Assembly: GCF_030244015.1 (NCBI RefSeq)
Contig: NZ_JASSYX010000001.1
Location: 1,426,001 to 1,490,000, forward strand
Length of the DNA stretch: 64,000 bases
From: Pedobacter ginsengisoli
GTDB taxonomy: Bacteria; Bacteroidota; Bacteroidia; Sphingobacteriales; Sphingobacteriaceae
Direction: 5' to 3'
Shown: piece after piece, positions 9,465 to 17,332 of the stretch
How positions within the stretch are numbered: position 1 is the first letter of the stretch
Layout of the letters: the number at the start of each line of letters is the position of its first letter
Position numbers and translations under genes: made by a program
Notes under the pieces: generated by a model
The model's input: the letters and a program-made list of their open reading frames with translations, nothing else
Databases searched by the model: none
Told to the model about the DNA's origin: nothing

Positions 9465-10571
9465 CTATCCCGGATAATAACTCACTTCATGTGCTTCCCA
9501 TTGTGCCGGGACCTCAAGCTTTCGGGCGAGTCTGTCCACAACAGCAGAAGGAACAACATCATCACGGGTTTTATTCTGCACATGTAAATCCTTGAAAGGC
9601 ACCTCGACATACACAATACGCACCCTGGCTTTGTAAACAGAAAACAATTCAATCAGCTGCATACGCATTTGACTAGTGATGTTGGTAGCGTTCCAAACAA
9701 AAGACTTACTCTTCCGTAGATGGACCCTTGCAAGTTCTTTTGCCTCCTGAATAACCTGACCATTTCCAGTCTTATCGGTAGGAGAGACACCTTTTTCAAT
9801 TCTGATGGCGTCCAGAGAAATTACCGGCCAATCGGAGTAATACTTTTTGATAAAAGTATCTTTGCCAGCACCAGGCAGCCCACTCATCAGAACTACTTCA
9901 AAACCAGGATTTTCAAACGGTATGTAGTCAATATAGGCGTCGTCATGCTGCATATAGTGTATCTTTGCCTTATCAGAACTAAACCTATAAGGCACACCCC
10001 AGCAATTATTTTCCTGACAAAAAGCTTCAAAGCAATCTATCCGGTAGAGCATATCATCCTGATCATCGCATACCCGCCCCAGCATATCAGCACGCGCCAG
10101 CAAAGCCAGCCACTGCGTATTTACCTCCATACTGGCCTTTACCAGAAACTTCAAAGGATCGGGTTTTTCAAACAACCAAATCGGCAAACCATGATGGCGT
10201 ACCAGGGCGGCAATCTCTTCCCTTATGGTAAAAGGAGCAAGGTCATTTACATACAGCAAATGCCTGGCAAACTGAGCACCTTTCCGGGCATGCCCGTTTG
10301 CAGTGATGCTGCCGTCTGCCTCCAAAACCGTAGTGCTATATTTCTCCACATCGTGAAGCAAGGCTGTAACCCATAAGATCTCCTGCTCCTCAACAGAGAG
10401 TGCCTTATAACCCTGCTCATCCTGCAAAGCTTTCAACACCATTTGCGTGTGTATAGCCACATTACCTTCTGCATGATGACGTGCGTCCTGAGGGACATCG
10501 CTCATTCTCCTTACCCAATCAAACCGATCTTCAAGATAAGTCCACTCTTTATTTTCGCTAAAGGTCCACAT
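9465..10571 (-). CDS. HD-domain / P-loop polynucleotide kinase-like fusion protein
   Basis: The start is MWTFSENKEW at 10571, because AAGGAGG stands five bases upstream, an unusually strong Shine-Dalgarno site for this phylum. Residues ~30-180 form an HD phosphohydrolase domain (HTQMVLKAL, ALLHDVEKYSTT with H73-D74, ALVRHHGLP). Residues ~225-365 form a P-loop kinase (GLPGAGKDT at 231-239, then WPVISLDAIR and SFVWNATNI), as in the AAA_33/polynucleotide kinase group. Together they could remove and add phosphates at RNA ends. The gene overlaps the 3' end of the RNA ligase gene by 14 bases, so the two are translationally coupled, and a strong terminator follows. Confidence 0.85.
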   Translation of the reverse strand: MWTFSENKEWTYLEDRFDWVRRMSDVPQDARHHAEGNVAIHTQMVLKALQDEQGYKALSVEEQEILWVTALLHDVEKYSTTVLEADGSITANGHARKGAQFARHLLYVNDLAPFTIREEIAALVRHHGLPIWLFEKPDPLKFLVKASMEVNTQWLALLARADMLGRVCDDQDDMLYRIDCFEAFCQENNCWGVPYRFSSDKAKIHYMQHDDAYIDYIPFENPGFEVVLMSGLPGAGKDTFIKKYYSDWPVISLDAIRIEKGVSPTDKTGNGQVIQEAKELARVHLRKSKSFVWNATNITSQMRMQLIELFSVYKARVRIVYVEVPFKDLHVQNKTRDDVVPSAVVDRLARKLEVPAQWEAHEVSYYPG

Positions 10572-11265
10572 GTTTACCTCCTTCATTTGTTAATTGGGCA
10601 CGCTTCCAGTTCCTGATCCAATGTACATCGGTTTTAACGTGCCCCTTTCGTACATATTTAAATAAATTTTTCGCAAAATCGGCTACGGGATATCCATTTG
10701 CGTTGCGGGTAACAATCCCCTCTATGGTGGTTGCTTTCCCTTCCGATACATCATAAGGCTCAAATGTTCCCCTGCCGTTTACCAACATCAGCATTTTATC
10801 CTCAAACAGTTTTCTGTCATCAGGCATTTGTTCTGTCCCAAGTACCGGAACAGTAGGCAAATCCAACAGGTTCGCATAAAACCGGGTCTCTTCCCAACCG
10901 AGCCAATGCTCATGCAACCGTATGCCGAACACATAAAAATGATGTTCCAACTTTTTGTATTCAATGGAATGAATGGCGTACAAATTCTCCCCAAAGATTT
11001 CCAGATCGCCCAGATCGTGCCTCACCAATTGCCAGAAACGCCGCAGACTTTCTGTCCAGGGAGAAGTAGCAGGCGCAGCATGGGAACGCGCGAAAACACC
11101 ATATTTTGAAAGGCAGTTGTTTTCACCATCAAGTTTTTCTGTATGTATAAGATTAGGGGTACCCTCTATGTGGTCCCAGTAGTCGTGTGCTATGCGGTCG
11201 TCGCTTGTTGTTCCAGGCGAAAACGGATAATGATAGGTACGACCGTATTTTTGTGATATAGTCAT
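10558..11265 (-). CDS. RNA ligase family protein (Rnl2-like)
   Basis: The 235-residue protein carries the nucleotidyltransferase motifs of ATP-dependent RNA ligases. Motif I is KLDGE with the adenylated lysine at 44, motif III is EIFGENLYAIHSI, motif IV is TTIEGIVTR, and motif V is LFKYVRKGH. It has little beyond the catalytic domain. The next gene encodes an HD/polynucleotide kinase fusion and overlaps it, so the pair probably heals and seals broken RNA, as in known bacterial ligase-kinase pairs. A promoter with TTGACA and TATATTTG lies about 120 bases upstream. The family is clear; the RNA substrate is not known. Confidence 0.88.
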   Translation of the reverse strand: MTISQKYGRTYHYPFSPGTTSDDRIAHDYWDHIEGTPNLIHTEKLDGENNCLSKYGVFARSHAAPATSPWTESLRRFWQLVRHDLGDLEIFGENLYAIHSIEYKKLEHHFYVFGIRLHEHWLGWEETRFYANLLDLPTVPVLGTEQMPDDRKLFEDKMLMLVNGRGTFEPYDVSEGKATTIEGIVTRNANGYPVADFAKNLFKYVRKGHVKTDVHWIRNWKRAQLTNEGGKHVDL

Positions 11266-11381
11266 GTTTTCAAGAATTTAATAAAATTAAAATACCGCTT
11301 CCTTCCCTGAGATGGGAAAGATCATAAAAGATTTATGGACAAGCGATTACATGACTCAAGACTTATATGGTTTTGCTGACA

Positions 11382-11410
11382 CAAATATAGATAATAATTA
11401 AAGATGTCAA
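11382..11410 (-). promoter_or_regulatory. Promoter of the RNA ligase / kinase operon
   Basis: On the minus strand TTGACA (11410-11405) is followed by TATATTTG (11389-11382), which fits the Bacteroidetes -33/-7 pattern of TTG and TAnnTTTG with normal spacing. The leader to the ligase ATG at 11265 would be roughly 110 bases. Confidence 0.55.
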
Positions 11411-11479
11411 CCGGTCAATAAAAAAAACTTCAACCTGAGAAGCCTGCTTACAATATCGAAACCCTAAAAAGCTAGCTTG

Positions 11480-11561
11480 TTCCTTGACGTCACTGAAGTA
11501 AATGAACTCAGGACAACTGAATCACATCGCTCCATCCAGAAGCAATTTCAATTAGCTTAGG
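11480..11561 (-). pseudogene. Internal fragment copy of the 229-aa hypothetical gene
   Basis: These 82 bases match 8141-8225, inside the gene at 7967-8656, with a few substitutions and small deletions that break the frame. It lies between the RNA ligase promoter and the next gene. It cannot encode a product. Confidence 0.7.
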
Positions 11562-11578
11562 CAATGATCAGAGGTCAA

Positions 11579-12172
11579 TTAATGGCCCTTAAAGTCCTTC
11601 AAACACTTTTTAATGTACAGCATCATGTCGTATGCGGTTGTTTGTTTTGCTGTTGCAAAACCGGGTCGGTAACGTGTCTGGAACAGCTGTAAAGAATCGC
11701 CCTGAAGATGCGTAACAGAACTGATCAGTGACTTCGAAAATACCCTGTCAACAAACGCAGTTTCTTCCTCCTTCAGCAGATTGCGCTTAAGCCGCTCCAC
11801 AGGATTCTTTTTCTTCCCCAGTAAACCCGGCAGCGACAACAAATTGATTCCCACAAGAGAAGAAGTAGAACTTTGAAACGCACTGTACCTATTGTTATAA
11901 CTCACCTTCTGGCTGAACAGATCAGTCAGGCCCGGGGCTTTGTGGTTAAAAACATTTGCGAACTGAATCCTGTTGGATAAGCTATCCAATCTGGTATTAC
12001 GAAAACCCATAATATTTACTTGTTTAAGTTTCACCGACACCCTCAGCCCCGTATCCTGTACGGCAGTATCCCTTTTGGCAATAACCTGAGCATTTGATGA
12101 ATTTGTGACGAGCAACAGCATAAGGACCGAAGCCACTTGTAGCAAGACCGACTTTTTGATAAGTACCGACAT
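11579..12172 (-). CDS. Secreted hypothetical protein (197 aa)
   Basis: The N-terminus has a signal peptide (basic MSVLIKK, hydrophobic core VASVLMLLLVT, cleavage near SSNAQ). The mature part is polar and basic, with a conserved-looking block VSVKLKQVNIMGFRNTRLDSL, then KNPVERLKRNLLKEEE and a C-terminal MMLYIKKCLKDFKGH. I do not recognise a domain, although the general look matches small periplasmic proteins common in Sphingobacteria. It is a single gene flanked by fragments, and nothing around it suggests a pathway. Confidence 0.65.
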   Translation of the reverse strand: MSVLIKKSVLLQVASVLMLLLVTNSSNAQVIAKRDTAVQDTGLRVSVKLKQVNIMGFRNTRLDSLSNRIQFANVFNHKAPGLTDLFSQKVSYNNRYSAFQSSTSSLVGINLLSLPGLLGKKKNPVERLKRNLLKEEETAFVDRVFSKSLISSVTHLQGDSLQLFQTRYRPGFATAKQTTAYDMMLYIKKCLKDFKGH

Positions 12173-12317
12173 TGACCAAAAATAAAGGCCAATTACCAGC
12201 TATTTTAAATATTAACAATCTTCAACACAGTAAATTAATAAGTGTGATGTCTATCTAAGTGCCCCAATCTCCCCGATAGAAAGCTTGAGGTACTTTGTAA
12301 TTTGGTTAACCGGTACG

Positions 12318-12370
12318 TTACTCGTTCATTTCCTCAGGTGTTAAGCTGCCAAGTTGTGCGGTTTTTAATA
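12318..12370 (-). pseudogene. Very short Rpn-like tail remnant
   Basis: The minus strand reads VLKTAQLGSLTPEEMNE and then a stop. This resembles the segment just before the linker in Rpn-family proteins (compare AAEYSKMTKSEQDMYDQ in the neighbouring copy). It is only about 17 codons, so the call is tentative. Confidence 0.3.
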
Positions 12371-12401
12371 CTGGCAAAAAAGAAACTCAGTACAGTAATA
12401 T

Positions 12402-12798
12402 CTAAAGCCTCTCTATCTCTTCAATAGAGAGATTTGTACATTCAGCGATTAACTCAGGATCTACACCTTTCATTTTCATTTTTGAAGCGACTTCTAATTT
12501 CCCCTCTAATTTCCCCTCTAATTTCCCTTCAATTTTTCCTTCAATTTTTCCTTCAGCTTTCCCCTCAGCCTTTCCCTTCTCCCTGCTAGAAGCAGCAGCC
12601 AGGTCATTATCCCACTTGCGTTTTAAATCCTGGTCGTACATATCCTGTTCACTCTTAGTCATTTTTGAATATTCTGCTGCCTTTGAAGATTTCATTGAGA
12701 AAATCTATCAGCAAATCTTTATTAGGATCTGAACCAAAAATCTTTTTAAAACTGAAATCAAGCAGAGGATTGATGTACCGGCTGTGTTTTAAAGGCAT
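12402..12798 (-). pseudogene. Internally deleted Rpn-family (PD-(D/E)XK) gene
   Basis: Reading leftward from the ATG at 12798, the frame gives a typical Rpn N-terminus (MPLKHSRYINPLLDFSFKK, then IFGSDPNKDLLIDFLNEIF). It then meets a junction near 12690 and stops. The other frame continues with the Rpn tail (EYSKMTKSEQDMYDQDLKR, a run of EGK units, and a final SIEEIERL). The whole nuclease core, some 180 codons, has been deleted. The tail alone (97 aa to 12695, or from the Met at about 12665) remains open and could still be made. Known Rpn proteins are recombination-promoting nucleases. Confidence 0.75.
12493..12575. repeat. Tandem 12-bp repeats encoding EGK units
   Basis: About seven 12-base units of the form CTAATTTCCCCT, with slight variation, encode alternating EGKL/EGKI on the minus strand in the Rpn tail. 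The copy at 16190-16230 has far fewer units, so the array changes length between copies. Confidence 0.65.
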
Positions 12799-12904
12799 AG
12801 AACTACATTTTCAAATTATGCCGCAAGTGTAAACAACAGGTATTCAATTAGTCGGTGATTATCCGGTTAAGTTAGAAATCCCACATACCTCGAGATGACA
12901 AGGG

Positions 12905-12998
12905 GTACTAAAGAAACTCAAACCCATTATTACTCGCCATAGCAACCAAAGACTGAATGTTATCTCTTAACCTTGCTCTAAGCTTATCCCTGCTCTAG
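12905..12998 (-). pseudogene. C-terminal fragment copy of the HNH nuclease gene, next to a REP-like end
   Basis: The minus strand reads DKLRARLRDNIQSLVAMASNN followed by GFEFL and a stop, matching the last codons of the HNH fragments at 29826-30047 and 30777-31626. Directly past the stop is CTCGAGATGAC, the end of a REP-like repeat that also flanks the 29826 copy. The rest of the 12799-13063 gap shows no gene. Confidence 0.55.
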
Positions 12999-13063
12999 TT
13001 GATGAAATAGAATCATCATATTTTGAGAATTAGTATTAAATTGCACTATTAAATTAAATTAAC

Positions 13064-14632
13064 GTGTTTTCAAATAAGATACTCGATCCACTATATCTAA
13101 TTTTCCTTCTAACTTTTAGCACCTGTTTACTCAATGGATGTAAAAAAGATAAGCCCGTAGAAGAACCCATAAAAGCCACCCCTCTGGAAAACGTAAAAAT
13201 GACGTTTTCCCAGCCTCAAAAAGCGAATTTTGCTCAGGGAGATACCATTAACTTTGAGATTGTATTACAGGGTGATACCATACAAGACTTCTCAAAACTC
13301 ACGATTACCTGGCGAAGCAATATAGATGGGATAATAAAAGAAGTCAAAGGCGTCAAAGATTTGAAACTGTCAGACACAACCTTGTCTGTCGATGAACATA
13401 TCATCACTGTAGAAATCAAAAACGAACTGGATTCAGTAAAAAAGTCATCTTTCACCATACAAAAAGGGGTAGGACTTTTGAAGCCTGAAAAGACAGACCA
13501 TACCGTTATTCTCCGATGGAAAAAATATGAGAAAGCCAACTTCAAAGCTTACAAGATTGTAAGACATAGGCAAAACCGGCCTGTAGACACCATCACTATA
13601 ACAAACCAAGCCACCACAACTTTCACTGACGACACCGTATGGCCGGGTGATGCGTATAAGTATACAGTAGTTCTAAGCAGAACAAATGGAACCCTTAAAG
13701 GCAATGAACGGTCCCTCGTGGCAGGAACCTTTATTGAAATGGATTACCCCATCCGCAGCCTGGTTAAAGACCCGTTCAGAGACCGGATATATGCACTTGT
13801 AGCGGAAGGTCCACGGTCTTACCCTCTTGGAGGTGGAAATGGCATAATCGTGGTCAATACAAAAGATTTAAAAATTGAAGCTCGATTACTTAAGCACATC
13901 AGCTGCACAGACATGACCATTAGTTTAGATGGAAAGTATATGTATTTAGCTGATGAAAGTACAACTATCCAAAAGATTGAGCTGGAGACGCTGACATCCG
14001 CGGGTACCATTGAGACCAAGTCCCTTGGCGTGTACCATCTGGAAGCCGGAAGCAATAATCGTTTGTACTACTATGTTACACCTCCTACAAGCGGCACCAG
14101 ACATTTCGGGATAGTAGATCTGGCAAACAATATAGATCTGCCTTATAAAGAGAAAATGAAAGATCAACCTTTCAACGTTGGAGATTTTGATATAGATCCG
14201 GCCACCAACACAATATATCATGTTGAGGCGCTTAACGGAGGGAACTTTAGCAAAATCACTACCACTTCTGATATTTTTGAACTGCCAGTCAGCTTTTACG
14301 TGCATTCGGCCTTCGGAAAACTTATTTTTAACAGTTCAAAGCAACGTTTATTTGTAAATGAACAAGTCTATGACAGAGACCTGAACTTTATCGGTGAATT
14401 CTATGACGGAAGTTCCGAAGCGCTGATCACAGCGGTATCCCCATCAGGAAACCTTGCCTTGAGCCTTGGAGATTTATATGACGTCAATACATTTAAAAAA
14501 ATAAAATCCCTGACCAGGCTTCCTGGCCATGGCATTTTTCTGAACGATAAACAGCTGATTTGTTACTATACCGAAAACCCCCTTGATAAGGTCTATAAAT
14601 CCAGAATATTTCGGTATGGAGTAGATAACTAA
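13064..14632 (+). CDS. Lipoprotein with Ig/fibronectin-like domain and beta-propeller-like C-terminus
   Basis: The start is a GTG giving MFSNKILDPLY, and a lipobox LLNGC follows a hydrophobic stretch, so the protein should be lipid-anchored. Residues ~45-140 look like an Ig/PKD-type strand domain (GDTINFEIVLQGDTI, LTITWRSNIDG). Residues ~145-225 look like fibronectin III (TDHTVILRWKKYEKANFKAYK, then TTTFTDDTVWPGDAYKYTVVL). The remaining ~300 residues contain propeller-like blades (MTISLDGKYMYLADE, DFDIDPATNTIYHVE, VSPSGNLALSLGDLYD). It is probably an outer-membrane surface lipoprotein. No enzyme motif is visible and it stands as a single gene. Confidence 0.75.
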   Translation: MFSNKILDPLYLIFLLTFSTCLLNGCKKDKPVEEPIKATPLENVKMTFSQPQKANFAQGDTINFEIVLQGDTIQDFSKLTITWRSNIDGIIKEVKGVKDLKLSDTTLSVDEHIITVEIKNELDSVKKSSFTIQKGVGLLKPEKTDHTVILRWKKYEKANFKAYKIVRHRQNRPVDTITITNQATTTFTDDTVWPGDAYKYTVVLSRTNGTLKGNERSLVAGTFIEMDYPIRSLVKDPFRDRIYALVAEGPRSYPLGGGNGIIVVNTKDLKIEARLLKHISCTDMTISLDGKYMYLADESTTIQKIELETLTSAGTIETKSLGVYHLEAGSNNRLYYYVTPPTSGTRHFGIVDLANNIDLPYKEKMKDQPFNVGDFDIDPATNTIYHVEALNGGNFSKITTTSDIFELPVSFYVHSAFGKLIFNSSKQRLFVNEQVYDRDLNFIGEFYDGSSEALITAVSPSGNLALSLGDLYDVNTFKKIKSLTRLPGHGIFLNDKQLICYYTENPLDKVYKSRIFRYGVDN

Positions 14633-14672
14633 AAGATTTCCATACTAAAAGAAGTGCTAGATTATTCCAGAG

Positions 14673-14734
14673 GTTTGTTTCCTGCCATCAGGACTTGACG
14701 ATCTCTGTTTTAACAAGAAAATACAACTGGATAC
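14673..14734 (+). pseudogene. Short degenerate copy of the PhyH-family active-site region
   Basis: About 62 bases match 15506-15567 within the PhyH-family gene, including the codons around the HxD motif (CCATCAGGACTTGACGATCT against CCATCAGGACCTGACGATCT), but with an insertion that shifts the frame. It is a decayed fragment lying 540 bases upstream of the intact gene. Confidence 0.65.
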
Positions 14735-14756
14735 ATTCCCTGAAATACGCACCATA

Positions 14757-15203
14757 TCAATTCTCTCTTATTACTTCAATTTCTTTGACCAAAAAATCAC
14801 GTTTTACACCATACCTTAAATATTTACTTGCAATCATTCTTGCTTTTACCCTTACTTTAGGTGTGAATTTATCTCCCCATGAATCTACGAGAAAACTGAG
14901 TTTGTCATTGTGGCCGCCGGCTAGCGGAAGAAACACCGTTGTATCACCAAAGCTAAAAGCCGCAGTGGCATTTGTAGCTTCCCACTTAAGTTGAGGATGT
15001 TGTTTCTGAATTTGCAAGAAACGATCTCTAAGACTACCTTCAATCTCCCGGGCTTCTCCTCGGTATTTAGCAACAAATTCGATATCTGTAATAACGTATC
15101 CGGAATCTGGCAATACTACAGGTGTTTTCAGTAAGGAGTCGATATTGCAGGCGGCTGACTTCTTACTTCTGCCCAGGTATTCACTGTTGAAATAAATCGC
15201 CAT
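14757..15203 (-). CDS. Hypothetical protein (148 aa)
   Basis: The protein has no signal peptide. It is mixed alpha/beta, with SGYVITDIEFVAKYRG, a helix EIEGSLRDRFLQIQKQHPQL, a strand pair ATAAFSFGDTTVFLPLAGG, and a basic C-terminus ending VKEIEVIREN. I do not recognise a family. Its ATG at 15203 lies only 11 bases from the divergent PhyH-family start at 15215, so its promoter must sit inside the PhyH coding sequence or the assigned starts are off. A trace of a second copy of its 3' end may be present near 7750. Confidence 0.55.
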   Translation of the reverse strand: MAIYFNSEYLGRSKKSAACNIDSLLKTPVVLPDSGYVITDIEFVAKYRGEAREIEGSLRDRFLQIQKQHPQLKWEATNATAAFSFGDTTVFLPLAGGHNDKLSFLVDSWGDKFTPKVRVKARMIASKYLRYGVKRDFLVKEIEVIREN

Positions 15204-15214
15204 CTTTGTTGCGA

Positions 15215-15919
15215 ATGAACCTATATCAAGATCAGATCTCCAAAAACGGATTTACAGTCATTGGAGATGTATTTTCTGAGGAACAGATTTTGCTTTTTTG
15301 CGAAAAGATAGAAAATGCCAATAGTTCCAGTGAAACCTTTAGAAGATCTGCCGACCTGTTTGCAATCAGGCAGTTTTTAAAAGAAGTGCCAGATATTTAT
15401 CCGCTGATTTTTAATGACACATTTAAAAACCTGCTGGCCGGACTATTCGCAGAGGACTATTTTGTCGTCAAATCGATTTATTTTGATAAGCCAGAGCAAT
15501 CCAACTGGTTCGTTTCGTACCATCAGGACCTGACGATCTCCGTTGACAAGAAAATAGAACTCGAAGGATTTACAAAATGGACAGTAAAGCAAGACCAATT
15601 TGCCGTGCAGCCGCCGTTACACATTCTGGAAAAGAGTTTTACCGTCAGAATCCATCTTGACGATACCGATGAAAATAATGGAGCGTTGAAAGTTATACCA
15701 GGCTCACAGCTTAAGCAGATTTATCGTCCAGAAGCAATTGACTGGGAGAACGAAACTGAATTTACCTGTTCGGTTCCCAGAGGAGGCATTATGATTATGA
15801 AACCTTTATTGCTGCATAGTTCGAGCAGAACGACAAATAACAACAAAAGAAGGGTAATACATCTGGAATTTTGCAGTCAGGAATTACCAGGCGGACTGCA
15901 ATGGTCCGAAAGAATTTAG
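15215..15919 (+). CDS. Phytanoyl-CoA dioxygenase (PhyH) family protein
   Basis: The start is MNLYQDQISKNGF at the ATG in 15215; the in-frame TTG at 15206 is unlikely. The 234-residue product has the Fe(II)/2-oxoglutarate oxygenase pattern: H103-x-D105 in SYHQDLTI, a second part RIHLDDTDENNGALKVIPGS, and a distal histidine in LLLHSSSRT followed by the arginine that holds 2-oxoglutarate. Such enzymes hydroxylate small metabolites or lipids in the cytoplasm. A fragment of this gene is duplicated at 14673-14734. It is not in a recognisable operon, so the substrate is unknown. The family assignment is strong. Confidence 0.85.
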   Translation: MNLYQDQISKNGFTVIGDVFSEEQILLFCEKIENANSSSETFRRSADLFAIRQFLKEVPDIYPLIFNDTFKNLLAGLFAEDYFVVKSIYFDKPEQSNWFVSYHQDLTISVDKKIELEGFTKWTVKQDQFAVQPPLHILEKSFTVRIHLDDTDENNGALKVIPGSQLKQIYRPEAIDWENETEFTCSVPRGGIMIMKPLLLHSSSRTTNNNKRRVIHLEFCSQELPGGLQWSERI

Positions 15920-15948
15920 TAGACTAGTGTAAATTCAAGACGTAATAG

Positions 15949-16060
15949 TCTATGATCTCCGAAGTAATAGAATCAAAATTCTTAAAAACGAAATCTCTGG
16001 TAACTGGTTTTATCATAATTTCCTCAGCAGAACGCCTTCAGTATTTCTAAATATCTTGAG
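15949..16060 (-). pseudogene. 5'-end fragment copy of the 229-aa hypothetical gene
   Basis: This stretch is nearly identical to 8588-8699. It includes the start codon, the ribosome binding site and about 20 codons of the gene at 7967-8656, and it then breaks off. It is followed at 16086-16310 by an Rpn tail and at 16322-16400 by a cupin fragment, the same gene order as at 8.6-9.2 kb. Confidence 0.75.
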
Positions 16061-16085
16061 ACAAAAAGCACACATCAGATATGAC

Positions 16086-16310
16086 CTAAAGCTTATCTAT
16101 CTCTTCAATAGAGAGATCAGTATATTTTGCAATTAACTCAGCAGACATGCCATCTGCTTTCATTTTAAAAGCAACCTGTCTGGAGCTTTCTAATTTCCCT
16201 TCAATTTTTCCCTCAGCCTTTCCCTTCTCCCTGCTAGAAGCAGCAGCCAGGTCATTATCCCACTTGCGTTTTAAATCCTGATCGTACATATCCTGTTCAC
16301 TCTTAGTCAT
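16086..16310 (-). pseudogene. Free-standing Rpn C-terminal tail (74 aa)
   Basis: The open frame encodes MTKSEQDMYDQDLKRKWDND, then a short EGK linker and MSAELIAKYTDLSIEEIDKL. This is the tail of an Rpn-family protein without its nuclease core. Just upstream (16311-16321) the sequence switches abruptly to a cupin fragment, so a deletion or recombination joint is present. It may be a dead remnant. Alternatively it could be an expressed small protein, since short Rpn forms made from internal starts are reported to act as antitoxins in E. coli. Confidence 0.65.
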
Positions 16311-16321
16311 TTTTGAATATT

Positions 16322-16400
16322 CTGTAGCTGAGCAGCCTGCTCTATAGAGATTTCTTCGTTATTCATAGCTATATTATTTCCATTATCGGCGATAGCAGTA
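16322..16400 (-). pseudogene. N-terminal fragment copy of the small cupin gene
   Basis: These bases match 9138-9216, covering the start and first codons of the cupin gene at 8843-9181 (MNNEEISIEQAAQL) plus its upstream region. It is truncated at the joint with the Rpn tail. Confidence 0.75.
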
Positions 16401-16469
16401 AAATCTAAAATAGATAAAATAGCTTATTGACATGAAAATATCTTTAACTTTTACTTGTGATCAGTCCCT

Positions 16470-17252
16470 CTACAACATCGAAATCTTTACAGATCCATCT
16501 TTATTAACCCGCACCGATATTCTGACAGGCCACACTCTCTTACCACCGCCATCAACTTTTGGTAACCACGAAGTAGCTTCGCGGCTCATAAACTCCAAAA
16601 CTTTGTTCGAATAAACAGAAGACTTGCCCTCAATTAGTTTTAATTTTCCAATAGTGCCATTTTTCTCCACTAATCCGGTTAAAATGATAATAGAATCAGT
16701 TACCGCAATAGACTTCCATTGTTTAAATTCACGCTCAAGTTTTTCTGTCAACTTTAAAATGTCACCTTTAAAAACAGGATAATTTCCTAAAGCGCCACGG
16801 AAAGGTTCAGTATTCCCTTCATAGGTATAAAAATTGAAATGATGCACAAGCGAATCTCGCCGGATGATTGTTGTCAAGTCATAATTAACATTAACGTCCG
16901 TCATTTTTTTTATCCCTTGAAAATTGGTCAATTTCGCCGTCGTAGCGTTCGGTAGCGGGAACTGCTTGTATTTTTTGTTAAAGAGATAAACATCACCGTC
17001 AAACGTCAACGTATACCGCTCAGCAAAAAAAGGCTCTGGTTGACCCCGAAAAAATATCTCTATAGTTTCTACATCCCCTTTATCATAAAAAATAACAATG
17101 TGACTAATGTTACGATACCGGTCAAAAAACTGATTGGCTGAAGGATTGTAAATGCTCACATCAAAACCTGCTCTTGAAGTAGTTTGCGCTTGTAGATGAA
17201 GGTAAGAGATTAATATAAGAATGATAATAAAAAAGATCTTTTTCATAGCCAT
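16470..17252 (-). CDS. Secreted protein with TonB_C-like C-terminal domain, last gene of the export operon
   Basis: The 260-residue product starts with a signal peptide (MAMKKIFFIIILILISYLHL, cleavage after QAQ); MKKIFF at 17246 is an equally good start. The middle is beta-rich (YTLTFDGDVYLFNKKYKQF, then MTDVNVNYDLTTIIRRD). The last ~75 residues (IILTGLVEKNGTIGKLKLIEG, then SREATSWLPKVDGGGKRVWP) follow the TonB C-terminal fold pattern found in many Bacteroidetes envelope proteins. It lies 80 bases downstream of the double-glycine leader gene on the same strand, so it may help the exported protein cross the envelope or protect the producer. That role is an inference. Confidence 0.7.
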   Translation of the reverse strand: MAMKKIFFIIILILISYLHLQAQTTSRAGFDVSIYNPSANQFFDRYRNISHIVIFYDKGDVETIEIFFRGQPEPFFAERYTLTFDGDVYLFNKKYKQFPLPNATTAKLTNFQGIKKMTDVNVNYDLTTIIRRDSLVHHFNFYTYEGNTEPFRGALGNYPVFKGDILKLTEKLEREFKQWKSIAVTDSIIILTGLVEKNGTIGKLKLIEGKSSVYSNKVLEFMSREATSWLPKVDGGGKRVWPVRISVRVNKDGSVKISML

Positions 17253-17332
17253 ACTTTAGATGTCTTTACTGAATATTGAAAGACGTTTCCTGTATGAAAT
17301 AACAGGAAACGTCGGGTGATAAACAAGTTTTA

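Noticed and set aside
9720..10376. A 218-codon plus-strand frame opposite the kinase gene
   Set aside because: The minus-strand kinase has clear motifs; this frame has none and overlaps it fully.
12485..12580. A CRISPR-like array from the tandem 12-base units
   Set aside because: Units are contiguous without spacers and encode EGK repeats in a protein tail.
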